This document shows, piece after piece, positions 53,529-63,402 of a stretch of 64,000 bases of DNA. This stretch comes from Nocardioides furvisabuli (GTDB lineage: Bacteria > Actinomycetota > Actinomycetes > Propionibacteriales > Nocardioidaceae), in contig NZ_JAIGQB010000003.1 in assembly GCF_021083185.1 (NCBI RefSeq), positions 186,001 through 250,000 of the forward strand, in the 5' to 3' direction. The notes under the pieces were generated by a model. The model searched no databases and was not told the origin of the DNA. It worked only from the letters and a program-made list of their open reading frames with translations. A program made the translations under genes and the position numbers. The stretch's first letter is position 1. Each line of letters begins with the position of its first letter.

Positions 53529-55462
53529 CCGAGCACCTGCACCTCGGAGATCGTGCCGCGGAACCCGTCGTCGACCGCCGGGATCAGGGTCAGCCAGACG
53601 GTGACGTAGCGCCCCGAGACCGGCTCCTCGAGGTCGATCGTGACCGGGCCGTCGCCGGAGGCGGTGTCGACCGGCGTGAGGCCCGCGACGCCGGTGGGCG
53701 CCTCGGAGGTGACGTACGCCGCCAGCGCTGTCTGGCCGCCCGCGGTGGTCACCACCACGCGGCGCACCGCGCGGGTGGTGCCGAGGTCGATGACGACACC
53801 GACGCCGCTCTTGAGCCCGCCGGGACCGAAGTTCTGCCGGTAGGTCGACGTGGTCCACGCAGTCGCGGGGTCGCCGTCGACGACGTTGGGGACCTGCTCG
53901 GGGTTCTCCTCGCGCGGAGGCGCGCCCTGTGGGTCGAAGTCGTCGGCGACGAGGTCGGTGAAGGGGGTCGGCTCGACCTCGGTCGGGCTCGCGGTCGTGG
54001 TCGGCTCGTCCGTGGAGCCACCGGGGTCGGGCGGCTTGAGCCCGAGCTGGTAGGCCGCGACGGCCGCGACGCCCACCAGCAGGCAGACGCCCACGATCAT
54101 CGCGAGCCGGATCCAGCTGCGCCCCGGCACCTGCTCGCCCGTGTCGTCGAGACCGTCGCCGGTGCCCCAGCGCTCACCCGTCCACGACCCCGACGACCAC
54201 GAGCCGGTGTCACGCCCGAGCGGCCGGACACCGGAGTCCTGGCTGGCTGAGGAGTCCTGGGAGACGTCCCAGGGCCAGTAGCCCTGGCCGCCGGTCGCCG
54301 CGCGGCTGCCGGGGCGCGGACGGCGTACGGGCTCCCCGTCGGGTGGGTCGGGGGCGAAGAGCGGCTTCGGGGTCGGGTCGTCGAGCGGCGGCGGGGGAGC
54401 GGGCTTGTCGGCGCGCGCCCGCAGCCAGTCGACCTCGTCGTCGTCGTGGAAGACCGGCATCCCGGCCTGGGTGGGGAGGTCGGTGACGGGCGTCGGGGCC
54501 GGCGCGGGCTCGGGCGCCGGCTCGGGCGCCGGCTCGGGCTCCGGCTCTGGTGCTGTTCCGGACGTGGGCTCGGGGTCGGGCTCGGGGTCGGGCTCGATGG
54601 CGTCGGCGTCGACCACCTCGTCGTCCGGGACGGTCGGCGTCGGGGCTGGCGTGGGGACCAGCGGGACGGCGGGCGCCACGGGCAGGGGCGTCCCGGCGAC
54701 GTCGCCGACGTAGTCGTGGAGCAGGTCGCGGATCCGGCGTGCGGTGTAGTCGGAGCCCTCCTCGCGCGGCGCGTGCTCGGGGTTGAGGACCTGGTCGCAG
54801 AGCGCGTCGAGCATCCGGGGGATGCCCGCTCGGACGCGACGCGGGCGCAGCACGTCGCCGTGCACCTCGGGAGCCGGGGGGACTCCCGACTCCGACACCC
54901 CCGCCCACTTGCCGGTGAGCGCGCAGTAGAGCAGCCCGGCGAGGTCGATCTCGTCGACGCTGATCCGCCCGGCGGGCAGTCCGCGCAGGGCAGCCTCCAC
55001 GCCGAAGCCGATGATCCGCACCTGCCCGTGCTGGTCGATCAGCACGTTCTCCGGCGTCAGGCAGCCGTGCGCGAGGCCGGCGTCGTGGGCCTCGGCCATG
55101 CTGTCGGCCACCTCGCCGACGAGCCAGGCCGCGCGCCGGGGCGCCAGCGGCCCTTCGCGGGTGAGGAGGTTGTCGAGCGACTCGCCCTGGCCCCACTCGT
55201 TGACGACGTAGCACCGGCCGTCGGCGGTCTCCGCGTCGAGCACGCGCAGCAGGCGCCGGTTGACCACCGGACCGCTGCGCCGTGCGGCCTCGAGCAGGGC
55301 GGGCGCGCGCTCGTCGTCGCCGGGAAGCAGGTGCACCGACACCGCGCGGTGCAGCACCTGGTCGTGGGCGCGCCAGAACCGCCCGCCCTCGCTCTCGGCG
55401 AGCAGGTCGTCGAGGCGGTAGCGCCCGGCGAGGACGTCACCGGCCTGCATCGACGTCGGCAT
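53525..55462 (-). CDS. Pseudokinase with membrane helix and discoidin-like domain
   Basis: 645-aa protein. Kinase-like N-terminus (about 10-255) lacks key residues: the HRD Asp position reads AHGCLTPENVL, and DFG is replaced by GFG, so catalysis is unlikely. A Pro/Glu-rich linker (about 255-330) and a Ser/Gly/Trp part follow, then a membrane helix (about 450-473). The extracytoplasmic end is a discoidin/F5-8C-like fold: VVDGDPATAWTT to SGRYVTVWLTLIP. In M. tuberculosis this module is fused to MurJ in MviN (Rv3910) and recruits FhaA. Confidence 0.88.
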   Translation of the reverse strand: MPTSMQAGDVLAGRYRLDDLLAESEGGRFWRAHDQVLHRAVSVHLLPGDDERAPALLEAARRSGPVVNRRLLRVLDAETADGRCYVVNEWGQGESLDNLLTREGPLAPRRAAWLVGEVADSMAEAHDAGLAHGCLTPENVLIDQHGQVRIIGFGVEAALRGLPAGRISVDEIDLAGLLYCALTGKWAGVSESGVPPAPEVHGDVLRPRRVRAGIPRMLDALCDQVLNPEHAPREEGSDYTARRIRDLLHDYVGDVAGTPLPVAPAVPLVPTPAPTPTVPDDEVVDADAIEPDPEPDPEPTSGTAPEPEPEPAPEPAPEPAPAPTPVTDLPTQAGMPVFHDDDEVDWLRARADKPAPPPPLDDPTPKPLFAPDPPDGEPVRRPRPGSRAATGGQGYWPWDVSQDSSASQDSGVRPLGRDTGSWSSGSWTGERWGTGDGLDDTGEQVPGRSWIRLAMIVGVCLLVGVAAVAAYQLGLKPPDPGGSTDEPTTTASPTEVEPTPFTDLVADDFDPQGAPPREENPEQVPNVVDGDPATAWTTSTYRQNFGPGGLKSGVGVVIDLGTTRAVRRVVVTTAGGQTALAAYVTSEAPTGVAGLTPVDTASGDGPVTIDLEEPVSGRYVTVWLTLIPAVDDGFRGTISEVQVLG

Positions 55463-55524
55463 CGTTCACCTCGCTCCCCACCCGTCCGGTGTCTGTCGTC
55501 TGCTCGGACCCACTCTAGGGAGTC

Positions 55525-57162
55525 TCACCCGCGTCGCAGCCGTGCCGCGACGGTGTCGACCAGGGTGGTCACCTCACGTACCCGCATCAGCCTCGCGCCG
55601 AGGAGCAGCACGAGGCCACCGACGAGCGCGCTGGTCCCCCCGCGCAGCAGCGCCAGCAGGGGACCGGGACGCGGGCCGAGACCGGCCATCGCCAGCTCGA
55701 CCAGCCAGGCGGCAGCGCCCGCGGCGGCCAGGACGACGACCATGCGGACGAGGAAGCGCACGAGCCGCGGCGCTTCGAGCCCGCCGACGGTGCGCTGGAG
55801 GACGGCGAAGCTGAGCGCCGCGCCGACGGCGTACGACGACAGGTAGGCGACGACGAGCATCGGGGCCGTCTCCTCCGCGGGCCGGCTCGGCACCAGCACC
55901 ACGGCGACGGCGACGTTGGTGAGCGAGACGGCGAGCTGGATGAGGAAGACCAGGCGCGTCATCTCCATGGCGTAGAAGCCGCGGAGCATGAAGTAGTGGA
56001 CGGTGAAGAACACGAGCGCGGGGCCGAAGAGCGCCAGCGTGGGGGCGAACCTCGCCGCCGTGTCGGGGTCGGCCCACCCGAAGGCCACCGACGCCACGTC
56101 GCCCGCGACCACGGGCAGCACGACCGCGAAGGGGAGCACGAGGGCCAGCGCGGTGCGCAGTGTCGACCCGACGGTGCTGCCGAGCTCGGCGAGCCGGTCC
56201 TCGTGGGCGTAGGCCGACAGCCGCGGCAGGATCGCGGTGGCCAGGGACACGGTGACGATCGAGTGCGGCACCATCATGATCAGCAGGCTGCTGCTGTAGA
56301 CCGTCAGGCCGGTGCCGTCCCCGCCGTCTGCGGTGCCGCCCGAGGCCAGCCGGACGACAACGAGGTACGCCGCCTGGGTGACGATGACGAAGAGCACGGT
56401 CCAGCTGCCCAGGGACAGCGTGTGGCGCAGCTCGGGGTCGCGGAAGTCGAAGCGCGGGCGGTAGGTGAAGCCCGAGGCTCGCAGGTAGGGCACGAGCACC
56501 AGGCACTGGGCGACGATGCCGAGGGTCGACCCGACGCCGAGCACGACCTCCTGAGCCGTGCTGAGCGCCTCGTACTGCTCAGGACCCTTGCCGATACTTC
56601 CCCACACCACGAGGTAGCCGACGAGCATGAGCACCGCGATGAGGTTGTTGGCGATCGGAGCCCACATCATCGGGCCGAAGCGGCCGCGCGCGTTGAGCAC
56701 CTGTCCCACCAGGACGTACATGCCGTAGAAGAACACCTGCGGCAGGCACCAGCGCGTCAGGTCGACGATCGTCTCGAGCTGCGCGACGCGGTCGGGCTCC
56801 AGCATGCGGTCGTCGAGGTAGACCCGCAGCAGCAACGGTGCGAGCACGACCAGCAGCGTCGTGACCACGCCGAGGAAGAGCGCCGACAGGGTGATGACCC
56901 GGCTCGCGTAGGCGTCGCCGCCGTCGGGGTCTGCCTTGATCCGCCGCACCAGCTGGGGCACGAGCACGGCGTTGAAGATGCCGCCCGCCAGCAGGATGTA
57001 GACCATGTTGGGCAGCGTGTTGGCGATGGTGAACAGGTCGGCGCGCAGTGCTGCGCCGAGCGCCGCGACCAGCAGCGCGCTGCGGATGAAGCCGGAGGCC
57101 CGGGAGAAGACGGTCCCGGCGGCCATCACGGCCGAGGAGGCCAGGATCCGTTGCTCGGTCAT
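55525..57162 (-). CDS. murJ: Lipid II flippase MurJ (MviN)
   Basis: 545-aa polytopic membrane protein of the MOP exporter superfamily with about 14 segments, moving lipid II across the membrane. MurJ start ILASSAVMAAGTVFSRASGFIRSALLVAALG with Arg in helix 1; LTRWCLPQVFFYG, LNARGRFGPMMWAPIANN and LATAILPRLSAYA are also conserved. ATG 57162 overlaps the DUF6049 stop; the larger reading frame to 57993 is not real. The mycobacterial pseudokinase domain is encoded separately, just downstream. Confidence 0.94.
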   Translation of the reverse strand: MTEQRILASSAVMAAGTVFSRASGFIRSALLVAALGAALRADLFTIANTLPNMVYILLAGGIFNAVLVPQLVRRIKADPDGGDAYASRVITLSALFLGVVTTLLVVLAPLLLRVYLDDRMLEPDRVAQLETIVDLTRWCLPQVFFYGMYVLVGQVLNARGRFGPMMWAPIANNLIAVLMLVGYLVVWGSIGKGPEQYEALSTAQEVVLGVGSTLGIVAQCLVLVPYLRASGFTYRPRFDFRDPELRHTLSLGSWTVLFVIVTQAAYLVVVRLASGGTADGGDGTGLTVYSSSLLIMMVPHSIVTVSLATAILPRLSAYAHEDRLAELGSTVGSTLRTALALVLPFAVVLPVVAGDVASVAFGWADPDTAARFAPTLALFGPALVFFTVHYFMLRGFYAMEMTRLVFLIQLAVSLTNVAVAVVLVPSRPAEETAPMLVVAYLSSYAVGAALSFAVLQRTVGGLEAPRLVRFLVRMVVVLAAAGAAAWLVELAMAGLGPRPGPLLALLRGGTSALVGGLVLLLGARLMRVREVTTLVDTVAARLRRG

Positions 57163-59390
57163 GCGCGCTCCGGGGCCGGGCCGGTCCCAGCGGTGGTGGG
57201 CTGTGCGTCGGCGGGCTCGGCGGCGGCCTCGGCTGCCGCGAGCTCGGCGCGCCGCTGACGGATCTGGCCGGGCAGGCGGTAGCCGATCATGCCGAACAGG
57301 ACGAGGGCGCCGAGGGCCATCACGATCCAGATGAGCGCGCTGACCCGCGCGGCGCGGACCGGCAGCACGTCGCTCGACCCGAGCGGCTCCCCGTCGACGC
57401 TGGTGACCACGAGCCGGACGCTGTGCACGCCTGCTCGGGCGGCCGTCGCCTCGTAGCGGATCACGCTCCGCGCCCGGGGCCCCAGCTCGCGCTCGCCGTC
57501 GCCGGTGACCGTGAGCTCGCCGTCCGTCGTGGCGCGGACCTGCACCGTCACCGGCTGGTCGAGCCCGTTGACCACCGTGGTGGGGAAGGGCCCGGCGTCG
57601 CTGGAGAGCGTGACGGCGGTCGGCGCCTCGACGGTGATCTTGGCGAGGTCGTCCTCGAGGGCCTCCTCGACCCGTCCGGTCGCGCGCAGCGCGAGACGGG
57701 GTCGGGCGCGGTGCTGCTCCGAGAGCGCGACGAGGACCTCCTCGCGGACCTGCAGCTCGATCGTGGTCTGCAGGGTGAGCACGCGCTCCAGGAGGGCGGA
57801 GGCGTCCGTGGCACGGGTGGCCGCGGCGAAGGCCACCGCGTCCAGCTCGGCCTCCTGGTCGAGCTCGGTGTAGGAGAGGTTGGACGCCTTCACCCCGACC
57901 GCCCCGCGCTCGGCGACCTCGGTGACCGGGACGAGGTCGAGCCAGGGCCGGTCGAGCCGGGAGAAGAAGGAGGCTGCGTCCTCGCCGCGCCACACGGTCG
58001 GCAGGGTGACGACCACGGGGGCGGTGTCGTCGGCAGCCAGTCGCAGCGCGGCCTCGCTCAGCAGCCGCTGACGCAGGGCGAGCGGATCGGTGGCGGCGGT
58101 CGGGCCGGGCCCGCCGGCCTCGGCGCCGGTGCTGGTGACGACCACCTTGTGCCCGAGGAGGCGGACCACCGAGTGGGGGGTCGTCGGAGGCAGCACGAAG
58201 GCGTTGTCGCCGAGCAGGATGACGGTGTCGGTCGAGACCCGCGCGATCGCCTCGGGACTCAGCCGGTCGGCGGCCGGCGACACGGCGGGCTGCGAGGGCA
58301 GGCCGAGTGCGGTCATCACCTCGGCGCTCCGGACGACCGCCTGGTCGTACCTCACCGGGTCGTGGCGCACCGCCGCCGACACGTCGAGGTCACCGAAGGG
58401 CAGCGCCAGGACCGGTCGGGAGCTGGCCGTGGCACTGAAGCGGGCGAGCCACGCGTCGGCGGCCGCAGCGAGGAGCACCTCGTCGTCCGTCGGCGCCGAC
58501 GCGTCCGTGCCGGTCGGGGGCGGCGTCAGGGTCTCGGCAGGCTCCGGCGTGGACCCGGTCGGCGGCTCGTCGGTCGGCGGCTCGGTCGGCGTCGGCTCCT
58601 GCCCGGGCACGGTGTCGTCCGGGGCGATGCTGCGTGCCGGGTTGCCGAGGGCAAGCCTGCGCAGGGCGACGAGCACAGCGGGGTCCACGAGCCAGCTGTA
58701 CGGCGCGTCGCCGGCCGAGTCGGCCATGTCGAGGGCGGCGTCGAGGCTGCCCCCCTCCTCGAGCCGTCGGGCCCAGCGATCGGTGCCGCTGATCCTGCCG
58801 TCCGGGGAGTACCAGACCCGCCCGCGGATCGACAGGATGACCGACGCCTCCTGGGTCGCCCCACGGGAGGGCTCGCGCGGGATGAAGGTCCGGGCGCGGC
58901 CGTCGGCCACGGAGTCGCGAGGGACCGAGCTGTCCCCGAGCGCGTGGATGCCGATCCAGTACACGCCCTCCTCGTCGGGGATCTCGAGCAGCTCGACGGG
59001 CACCGAGTCGGCGAAGGAAGCGGTCTCTCCGGGCGCGAGCTCGTCGACGGTGTCGAAGGTGCCGGGCACGGTCACGCGCTGGCCGACGTACTCCGCGGGG
59101 TCGATGGTGACCGACTCCGCGAGCGCCGTGGTGGTGGGGATGGGCGCCTGCGAGGAGAAGGCGTGCAGGTTGATCCGGGTGAAGGTCTCGTCGCTGACGT
59201 TGGTGACGGTGCCGGTGATCTCCACGTCACCGGTGCGCGGCAGCTCGGGGCTGATCGTGTCGAGGTGCACCACGAGCGGGTCGGACTCCTCGGCCGGGGC
59301 GGCGTACGCCGGTGCCGACGCGCCGCTCGTGACTGCGCCGAGGGTCAGGAGCCCCGCCAGGGCAGCGCGGAACGACGACGGGCGGGGCAC
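57159..59390 (-). CDS. DUF6049 family secreted/membrane protein
   Basis: 743-aa protein with an N-terminal signal peptide (about 1-31, ending near SAPAYAAPA), a large extracytoplasmic part and one C-terminal helix (about 678-700). An Ig-like start (TGTVTNVSDETFTRINLHAF), a Thr/Pro linker (about 258-297) and a late NGLDQPVTVQVRATTDG-type Ig-like part are visible. Equivalent in place to mycobacterial Rv3909. Function unknown, but constant linkage to MurJ suggests the envelope. GTG 59390. Confidence 0.82.
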   Translation of the reverse strand: MPRPSSFRAALAGLLTLGAVTSGASAPAYAAPAEESDPLVVHLDTISPELPRTGDVEITGTVTNVSDETFTRINLHAFSSQAPIPTTTALAESVTIDPAEYVGQRVTVPGTFDTVDELAPGETASFADSVPVELLEIPDEEGVYWIGIHALGDSSVPRDSVADGRARTFIPREPSRGATQEASVILSIRGRVWYSPDGRISGTDRWARRLEEGGSLDAALDMADSAGDAPYSWLVDPAVLVALRRLALGNPARSIAPDDTVPGQEPTPTEPPTDEPPTGSTPEPAETLTPPPTGTDASAPTDDEVLLAAAADAWLARFSATASSRPVLALPFGDLDVSAAVRHDPVRYDQAVVRSAEVMTALGLPSQPAVSPAADRLSPEAIARVSTDTVILLGDNAFVLPPTTPHSVVRLLGHKVVVTSTGAEAGGPGPTAATDPLALRQRLLSEAALRLAADDTAPVVVTLPTVWRGEDAASFFSRLDRPWLDLVPVTEVAERGAVGVKASNLSYTELDQEAELDAVAFAAATRATDASALLERVLTLQTTIELQVREEVLVALSEQHRARPRLALRATGRVEEALEDDLAKITVEAPTAVTLSSDAGPFPTTVVNGLDQPVTVQVRATTDGELTVTGDGERELGPRARSVIRYEATAARAGVHSVRLVVTSVDGEPLGSSDVLPVRAARVSALIWIVMALGALVLFGMIGYRLPGQIRQRRAELAAAEAAAEPADAQPTTAGTGPAPERA

Positions 59391-59443
59391 GCACCGATGT
59401 TAGATGTTCGGTGGTCCCTGACCGGCACGTAGAGTGGCCTGTC

Positions 59444-60892
59444 GTGTCCGACGCCGTCCTTGAGCCCCTCACCATCGTCGAGATCCAGCGCCGTGTCGGC
59501 GCGGAGCTCGAGCGCATCGGCTCCGTCATCGACGAGCTCGGCGCGCTGTTCGACGGCGCTGGCGAGGAGCTCGCGCTGGTCGGCGGCCCGGTGCGCGACG
59601 CGATGATCGGTCGCCTCCAGAACGACCTCGACTTCACCACCTCCGCCCGCCCCGAGGTGACGGAGCGGCTCGTGGCCGGGTGGGCGGACGCGGTGTGGGA
59701 CATGGGGCGCGAGTTCGGCACGATCGGGTGCCGCAAGGGCGAGTGGCAGGTGGAGATCACCACCTACCGCTCCGAGACCTACGACCCGGCCTCGCGCAAC
59801 CCCGACGTCTCCTTCGGCGACTCCCTGGCCGGGGACCTCGGCCGGCGCGACTTCTCGGTGAACTCCATGGCGGTGCGCGTGCCGGGCCGCGAGTTCGTCG
59901 ACCCGCACGGCGGCATCGTCGACCTCGCCGAGCGGGTGCTGCGCACGCCCGGCACGCCGGAGCAGTCCTTCTCCGACGACCCGCTGCGGATGATGCGTGC
60001 CGCGCGCTTCGCCGCCCAGCTCGGCTTCACCGTCGCACCGGAGGTGGTCGAGGCGATGACCGCGATGGCCGCGCGGATCGAGATCATCTCCGCCGAGCGC
60101 GTGCGCGACGAGCTGGTCAAGCTGGTCTGCGCCCCGCACCCGCGGCTCGGCCTCACGCTGCTGGTCGAGACCGGCCTGGCCGAGCACGTGCTGCCCGAGC
60201 TGCCCGCGCTGGCGCTCGAGCGCGACGAGCACCACCGCCACAAGGACGTCTACGAGCACACGCTGACGGTCCTGGAGCAGTCGATCGACCTCGAGCACCG
60301 CCTCGGCGGCGGCCCCGACTTCGTCGCCCGCTTCGCCGCGCTCATGCACGACGTCGGCAAGCCGCGCACCCGTCGCTTCGAGGCCGGCGGCATCGTCACC
60401 TTCCACCACCACGACGTGGTGGGCGCCAAGCTGACCCGCAAGCGGATGAAGGCGCTGCGCTTCTCCAACCACGACATCGACGCGGTGTCGACGCTCGTCG
60501 AGCTGCACCTGCGCTTCCACGGCTACGGCTCGGGGGAGTGGACCGACAGCGCCGTACGCCGCTACGTCCGCGACGCCGGCGACCAGCTCGAGCGGCTGCA
60601 CATCCTCACCCGCGCCGACTGCACCACCCGCAACCAGCGCAAGGCCGACCGGCTGCGCCGCACCTATGACTCGCTGGAGGAGCGCATCGCGCGGCTCGGC
60701 GAGGAGGAGGAGCTGGCCTCCATCCGGCCCGACCTCGACGGCAACCAGATCATGGGCATCCTGGGCATCGGCCCCGGACGCGAGGTCGGACAGGCCTACG
60801 CCTTCCTCCTCGAGCTCCGCATGGAGGAGGGCCCGAAGTCGCCCGAGGAGGCCGAGGCCGCGCTCCGAGCGTGGTGGGCCGGGCGCGGCTGA
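59444..60892 (+). CDS. cca: CCA tRNA nucleotidyltransferase
   Basis: 482-aa enzyme that adds CCA to tRNA 3' ends. Nucleotidyltransferase motif LVGGPVRDAMIGRLQNDLDFTT, REFGTIGC and RRDFSVNSMAVR; RNA-binding DDPLRMMRAARFAAQLGF; HD domain with HDVGKPRTRRFEAGG and FHHHDVVGA. The HD fusion is usual in actinobacteria (PcnA, Rv3907c). GTG 59444 (VSDAVLE). Needed here by tRNA-Ile, which has no encoded CCA. Divergent from DUF6049. Confidence 0.95.
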   Translation: MSDAVLEPLTIVEIQRRVGAELERIGSVIDELGALFDGAGEELALVGGPVRDAMIGRLQNDLDFTTSARPEVTERLVAGWADAVWDMGREFGTIGCRKGEWQVEITTYRSETYDPASRNPDVSFGDSLAGDLGRRDFSVNSMAVRVPGREFVDPHGGIVDLAERVLRTPGTPEQSFSDDPLRMMRAARFAAQLGFTVAPEVVEAMTAMAARIEIISAERVRDELVKLVCAPHPRLGLTLLVETGLAEHVLPELPALALERDEHHRHKDVYEHTLTVLEQSIDLEHRLGGGPDFVARFAALMHDVGKPRTRRFEAGGIVTFHHHDVVGAKLTRKRMKALRFSNHDIDAVSTLVELHLRFHGYGSGEWTDSAVRRYVRDAGDQLERLHILTRADCTTRNQRKADRLRRTYDSLEERIARLGEEEELASIRPDLDGNQIMGILGIGPGREVGQAYAFLLELRMEEGPKSPEEAEAALRAWWAGRG

Positions 60893-60902
60893 CGCTGCCG
60901 CG

Positions 60903-61532
60903 TCAGGCGTCGCGGTCGAGGACCGCGGCGTCGAGCCAGGCCGGGAACGCCAGCAGGTCGTCGAGGACGACGTCGGTCCCGGCCGCCACGAGCTCCTCGC
61001 GGGTGCAGCCCCCGGTCAGCACCGACACGCTGAGCACGTCGGCGGCCCGGGCCCCCTCGACGTCGTGGACGTGGTCACCGACGTAGGCGAGCGCGCCCTC
61101 GCGGCGCAGCACGTCGGCCTTGCCCACGCCCCACACCCATCCCTCGAGGTGGTCGGAGGAGAGGCCGAGGTGGTCGAGGTGGAGCTGGGCGTTGGGCGTG
61201 TACTTGCCGGTGACCACGAGCACCCGTCCGCCGTGGGCGCGCACCGCCTCGAATGCCTCGTGCGCACCGGGCAGCGCGGGGACCGTGGTGATCGCGTGGT
61301 CGGGGTAGAGCGCCCGGAACCGGTCCCCGGCCGGTGCGACCTGCTCGGGCAGGAGGTAGGGCGCGAGCAGGTGGTCGAGCGGCGGGCCCAGCCGGGCCGT
61401 CATCTCCTCCAGCGGGAAGTCCACGCCCAGCTCGTCACCCAGCACCTGCAGGACCTGCCGGAACCCGGTCGCGGTGTCGATCAGGGTGAGGTCGAGGTCG
61501 AATCCGACGACGAGCGGGGCGCGAGCGGTCAC
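60903..61532 (-). CDS. HAD-superfamily hydrolase
   Basis: 209-aa hydrolase. Motif I FDLDLTLIDT (Asp nucleophile 11 and acid 13), motif II VLVVTGKYTPN, motif III Lys in GVGKADVLRREG, motif IV YVGDHVHDVEGARAAD. The cap domain (about 20-85) is helical as in phosphoglycolate phosphatase or pyrimidine 5'-nucleotidases. The substrate is unknown. GTG 61532. Converges with cca, 10 bp apart. Confidence 0.88.
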   Translation of the reverse strand: MTARAPLVVGFDLDLTLIDTATGFRQVLQVLGDELGVDFPLEEMTARLGPPLDHLLAPYLLPEQVAPAGDRFRALYPDHAITTVPALPGAHEAFEAVRAHGGRVLVVTGKYTPNAQLHLDHLGLSSDHLEGWVWGVGKADVLRREGALAYVGDHVHDVEGARAADVLSVSVLTGGCTREELVAAGTDVVLDDLLAFPAWLDAAVLDRDA

Positions 61533-61573
61533 GCCGGCGAGCGTACGGGCCGACGGTCCCCGGGGAGCACGAA

Positions 61574-61604
61574 GGCCCCGCCACCCGCGAGGGGGGACGG
61601 GACC
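61574..61604 (-). terminator. Terminator after ino1
   Basis: GGCCCCG (61574-61580) pairs with CGGGACC (61598-61604) with one G-U pair; CC and CCC further inside also pair with G runs. It lies 34 bp after the ino1 stop. Confidence 0.5.
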
Positions 61605-61637
61605 TGCGTCCGTGCTGGCGTCAGGTGACGCTGCGCG

Positions 61638-62720
61638 TCACTCGCCGGCGATGAACTTCTCGAGCTCGGCGCGGCCAACCTCGTCGGCCATCTGCACCGG
61701 CGGGGACTTCATGAGGTAGGCGGAGGCCGGCAGGATCGGGCCGCCGATGCCGCGGTCCTTGGCGATCTTGGCGGCGCGGACGGCGTCGATGATGATGCCG
61801 GCCGAGTTCGGCGAGTCCCAGACCTCGAGCTTGTACTCGAGGTTCAGCGGGACGTCACCGAAGGCCCGACCCTCGAGGCGGACGTAGGCCCACTTGCGGT
61901 CGTCGAGCCACGCGACGTAGTCGGACGGGCCGATGTGGACGTTGCGGCTGTCGATCTTGTCGGCCAGCTCGCCGGTCAGGTTCGACGTCACGGCCTGGGT
62001 CTTGGAGACCTTCTTGGACTCCAGGCGCTCACGCTCGAGCATGTTCTTGAAGTCCATGTTGCCACCGACGTTGAGCTGGTAGGTGCGGTCCAGCGCGACG
62101 CCGCGGTCCTCGAACAGCTTCGCCATCACGCGGTGGGTGATGGTGGCACCGACCTGGCTCTTGATGTCGTCGCCGACGATCGGGACGCCGGCGTCCTCGA
62201 ACTTCTTGGCCCAGACCGGGTCGGAGGCGATGAAGACGGGCAGCGCGTTGACGAAGCCGACACCGGCGTCGATGGCGCACTGGGCGTAGAACTTGTCGGC
62301 CTCCTCCGAGCCCACCGGGAGGTAGGACACGAGGACGTCGACCTCGGCGTCCTTGAGCGCCTGGACGACGTCGACCGGCTCGGCCGCGGACTCCTCGATG
62401 GTGGCGCGGTAGTACTTGCCGAGGCCGTCGAGGGTCGGGCCGCGCTTGACCTCGACGCCCAGCGTGGGGACGTCGGCGATCTTGATGGTGTTGTTCTCCG
62501 AGGCGTTGATGGCCTCCGACAGGTCCTTGCCGACCTTCTTGTCGTCGACGTCGAAGGCGACGGCGAACTCCACGTCCTTGACGTGGTAGTCACCGAAGAC
62601 GACGTGCATGAGCCCCGGAACGGTCCCGGCCGGGTCCGCGTCCTTGTAGTACTCAACGCCCTGGATGAGGGAGGTCGCGCAGTTGCCGACTCCCACGATC
62701 CCTACTCGTACCGAACCCAT
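61638..62720 (-). CDS. ino1: Inositol-3-phosphate synthase
   Basis: 360-aa NAD-dependent enzyme turning glucose-6-phosphate into myo-inositol-3-phosphate, the entry to phosphatidylinositol, mycothiol and lipoglycans. NAD motif [16 protein letters not shown] (6-21), [43 protein letters not shown] and KKVSKTQAV. Actinobacterial short form (compare Rv0046c, about 367 aa). ATG 62720, 39 bp after padR; glucose-6-phosphate can come from the PpgK at 3 kb. Confidence 0.97.
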   Translation of the reverse strand: MGSVRVGIVGVGNCATSLIQGVEYYKDADPAGTVPGLMHVVFGDYHVKDVEFAVAFDVDDKKVGKDLSEAINASENNTIKIADVPTLGVEVKRGPTLDGLGKYYRATIEESAAEPVDVVQALKDAEVDVLVSYLPVGSEEADKFYAQCAIDAGVGFVNALPVFIASDPVWAKKFEDAGVPIVGDDIKSQVGATITHRVMAKLFEDRGVALDRTYQLNVGGNMDFKNMLERERLESKKVSKTQAVTSNLTGELADKIDSRNVHIGPSDYVAWLDDRKWAYVRLEGRAFGDVPLNLEYKLEVWDSPNSAGIIIDAVRAAKIAKDRGIGGPILPASAYLMKSPPVQMADEVGRAELEKFIAGE

Positions 62721-62759
62721 GGGGCTCTCCTTCTCTCTGCGTGTCTCGCTGGCTGGTGA

Positions 62760-63383
62760 TCAGTCGTTGCTGGACGGGACGCCGCCGGCGGCCCGCGGGG
62801 TGCTCGATGGTGCAGGCGCCGGGACGCTCGGCGGGGTCGGTGCCCCGTCGCCGCGCTCGGCCCGGATCAGGTCCGAGAGCCACCGGACCTCGCGCTCGAC
62901 CGACTCCACGCCGTGGCGCTGGAGCTCGGCGGCGTAGCGGTCGACCTCGGCCTGGGTGCGCTCCAGCTCGCCCTGCACGCGGGCGAGCCGCTCCTGCAGG
63001 CGCGAGCGCCGACCCTCCAGGACGCGGAGACGGATCTCCATGTCGGTGGAGGAGAAGAACGCGAACCGGATGTCGAAGTTGTCGTCCTCCCACGCGGTGG
63101 GACCGACCTCCGTCATGAGCCGCTGGAAGTGCTCGTTGCCGGCCTCGGTGACCTCGTAGGTGATCCGCGGACGGCGGCTGGTCGGCGTGGTGGTGGCGGC
63201 GACCTCGGTGATGAGGTTGGCGCGCAGCATCTTCTTGAGTGCGGGGTAGAGGGAGCCGTAGGACAGCACCCGACCCCATCCGAGCATCAGGTTGAGCCGC
63301 TTGCGCAGCTCGTAGCCGTGCATGGGTCCCTCGTGCAGCAGTCCGAGGACTGCGAGCTCGATGGTGTCCCCGCGGCGTGCCAT
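62760..63383 (-). CDS. PadR-family transcriptional regulator
   Basis: 207-aa winged-helix regulator. The PadR domain (about 5-95) shows ELAVLGLLHEGPMHGYELRKRL, LSYGSLYPALKKML and ITYEVTEAG. A C-terminal coiled coil (about 118-165, RRSRLQERLARVQGELERTQAEVDRY) fits the Vir_act_alpha_C dimerisation helix. The last 35 residues are Pro/Ala/Ser-rich. Same arrangement as Rv0047c-ino1 in mycobacteria, so it probably controls ino1. ATG 63383. Confidence 0.9.
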   Translation of the reverse strand: MARRGDTIELAVLGLLHEGPMHGYELRKRLNLMLGWGRVLSYGSLYPALKKMLRANLITEVAATTTPTSRRPRITYEVTEAGNEHFQRLMTEVGPTAWEDDNFDIRFAFFSSTDMEIRLRVLEGRRSRLQERLARVQGELERTQAEVDRYAAELQRHGVESVEREVRWLSDLIRAERGDGAPTPPSVPAPAPSSTPRAAGGVPSSND

Positions 63384-63389
63384 ACGACC

Positions 63390-63402
63390 TATCGTAGCGA
63401 TA
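63390..63402 (-). promoter_or_regulatory. Dyad upstream of padR-ino1
   Basis: TATCG (63390-63394) and CGATA (63398-63402) flank TAG, 7 bp upstream of the padR ATG, in the most AT-rich part of the padR-PBP gap. Possible PadR operator or promoter part. Confidence 0.4.

Noticed and set aside
52058..54250. 730-codon open frame on the plus strand
   Set aside because: Antisense to the anti-sigma, sigM and pseudokinase genes, each of which has clear family motifs on the other strand.
57163..57993. Upstream extension of the murJ frame
   Set aside because: Lies in a wrong frame over DUF6049, Arg/Gly-rich, with no MurJ homology; MurJ starts at 57162 with an ATGA overlap.
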